Source: Nematopogon swammerdamellus (taxonomy: Eukaryota > Arthropoda > Insecta > Lepidoptera > Adelidae). Taken from it: a stretch of 64,000 nucleotides of DNA. The notes under the pieces are model-generated. The model searched no databases, was not told where the DNA came from, and was given only the letters and a program-made list of their open reading frames with translations. A program made the translations under genes and the position numbers. This document shows, one piece after another, positions 62,783-64,000 of this stretch. The stretch lies in assembly GCA_946902875.1 (NCBI GenBank), contig OX336340.1, positions 20,537,566-20,601,565 on the forward strand. The letters run 5' to 3'. Numbering within the stretch: position 1 is the first letter of the stretch; every line of letters begins with the position of its first letter.

Positions 62783-64000
62783 ATTAAATATAATAATATC
62801 TTTATGGGTTTTTTTTTTTTGCACTATCTAGCTATTATTTCTTCATTTGAAAGTCTAAACGACTGAATCTGAAATTGCAAAGAGAGAAGTAATTTATTAG
62901 TAAAATATTCAGCAGCTCCTGACGAACTTTAAACGAATGTGGTCTTCCGTCTCCCAGAACATTCAAACTGCTTCCAAAAAAATCCATAGCGAAAACGCAG
63001 CCGAGTGTACGCGAGACCGCTGGCTGTGCAGCGTCGCTCGCGAACACATCAGCGCCGCCACTCCACCTTGCGGCGAGCGATTAAAACACGGCGCGAGCGA
63101 AAAAAATAGACGCGCCCTCAAAAAAGGAACGCTGATAAAAAGCAGTAAAAAACGAAGCGAAGGCGTGTGCCATTGTAGGAGGAAATTAACACTTAGATGT
63201 GGAGATGCCAGCGCGCGCGTGCGACATCCAAACATTCGCATAAAGCTGTCATATTGACTTAAGCAAACACAGATAGGAATCTCCTCTCGACGGTGCTTTC
63301 AGACGTCCCTTTATGTAAGTGACTTCCGACGAAGACGTAATGGCGCCGAATTTGACGGCGCTCTGACGTCGTTTCCGCTGATTGAGATTGGAGGACGAGG
63401 AGATTGGTGTTTTCGCGAATTTGTGTTATGTTGGGAAGATATTTTAAATGGTTTTTCTTTTGACGTTGAAATACGAGTATGCTTTCGCTTTGTGTGTTAT
63501 TTCTGTAGATAAACAACTTAGATTTTGTAACAATGATATTGAAATACACGTGCGAGTAATAATGACGTCAATATGTTCTTTGAAACTAATTTCATTTAAC
63601 TTTTCTTTTCATTGACGAGATATTATTGCTGTTGATGTATTTTTTGTTAGTTTACGAGTATATGTATAATTTTACTTATTTTATTTATTTATTTATCTTA
63701 TCTCATAGCGTATCGTCGCGGTATGCTTTTCTATGGAAGTCGCAATATTAGGGGTGTGTTCATAAAAAACATATTTCATATATAATTTCAGATATTATTG
63801 AAAGAATAACACGTTTTGATTAGAAACCTTAGTTAAAAGCAATAAATGTGTTTTTAGGGTTTCTCATCTGAAAAGAGGAAAAAAACTGAACCCTTATAGG
63901 AACAATCTTGTGTATGTCTGTCTGTCTGTCCGTCTCTGTCACAGCTTATATTCTCCGAATCTACTGGACGAAATGTAGCACAAATTATTTTGATTGATAA
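62783..64000. other. unclassified right end
   Basis: Mixed composition; open frames at 62937-63257 and 62963-63241 overlap on opposite strands and show no family. 63905-63960 (GTCTGTCTGTCTGTCCG, TTATATTCTCCGAATCTACT) repeats the 30661-30725 phrase. Confidence 0.4.

Noticed and set aside
62937..63257. Overlapping 106- and 92-codon frames on opposite strands
   Set aside because: Basic, low-information translations with no splice context or recognisable motif.

Overview
The window is animal nuclear DNA, very probably from a moth or butterfly (Lepidoptera). Genes are split by long introns with GT/AG boundaries. The dominant gene has the layout of lepidopteran serpin-1: constitutive exons, an array of alternative exon 9s, and a shared noncoding exon 10. 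The sequence is full of SINEs, LINE 3' ends, MITEs and Helitron ends of lepidopteran style. The species cannot be named from the sequence.

Positions 2274-30165 (+ strand) hold most of one serpin gene. Seven constitutive exons (numbered 2-8; exon 1 with the start codon is not seen and probably lies upstream) encode the serpin body up to the P8 residue of the reactive-centre loop. Exon 8 ends in an inhibitory-type hinge. After it come eleven intact alternative versions of exon 9 between 15137 and 28520. All enter in phase 1 and carry their own stop codon. Each supplies a different loop centre (P7 onward) followed by the conserved F-x-A-D-[HR]-P-F strand. Predicted P1 residues include Arg, Leu, Val, Glu, Ile and Tyr, so one gene can make inhibitors of trypsin-like, chymotrypsin-like and elastase-like proteases. 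A shared noncoding exon 10 with a poly(A) signal lies at 30071-30165. In six variants the TAG stop is also the AG of the splice donor.

The alternative exons show birth and death. A segment containing exon 19398-19528 has been duplicated to 20548-21730. The two sister exons differ at P1 (Val to Glu). At least five decayed copies lie beside them, one of them split by a GC-rich inverted-repeat element.

From 30.2 kb to the right end the DNA is intergenic or deep intron. It is packed with nested repeats: a chimeric tRNA/5S-rRNA-headed SINE (here SINE-A), a tRNA-headed SINE (SINE-B) sharing a central core with SINE-A, element C (CCGGCCAAGTGCGAGT type), LINE 3' ends (elements D, E and RTE-like), element H, Helitron ends and several inverted-repeat elements. 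The only other candidate coding segment with a recognisable family is a short exon at 57599-57676 that resembles part of an SLC22-type transporter. A proline-rich possible exon lies at 49580-49755.

All exon boundaries were read by eye from frame, conservation and splice consensus. Repeat boundaries are approximate unless terminal inverted repeats or target duplications are stated.
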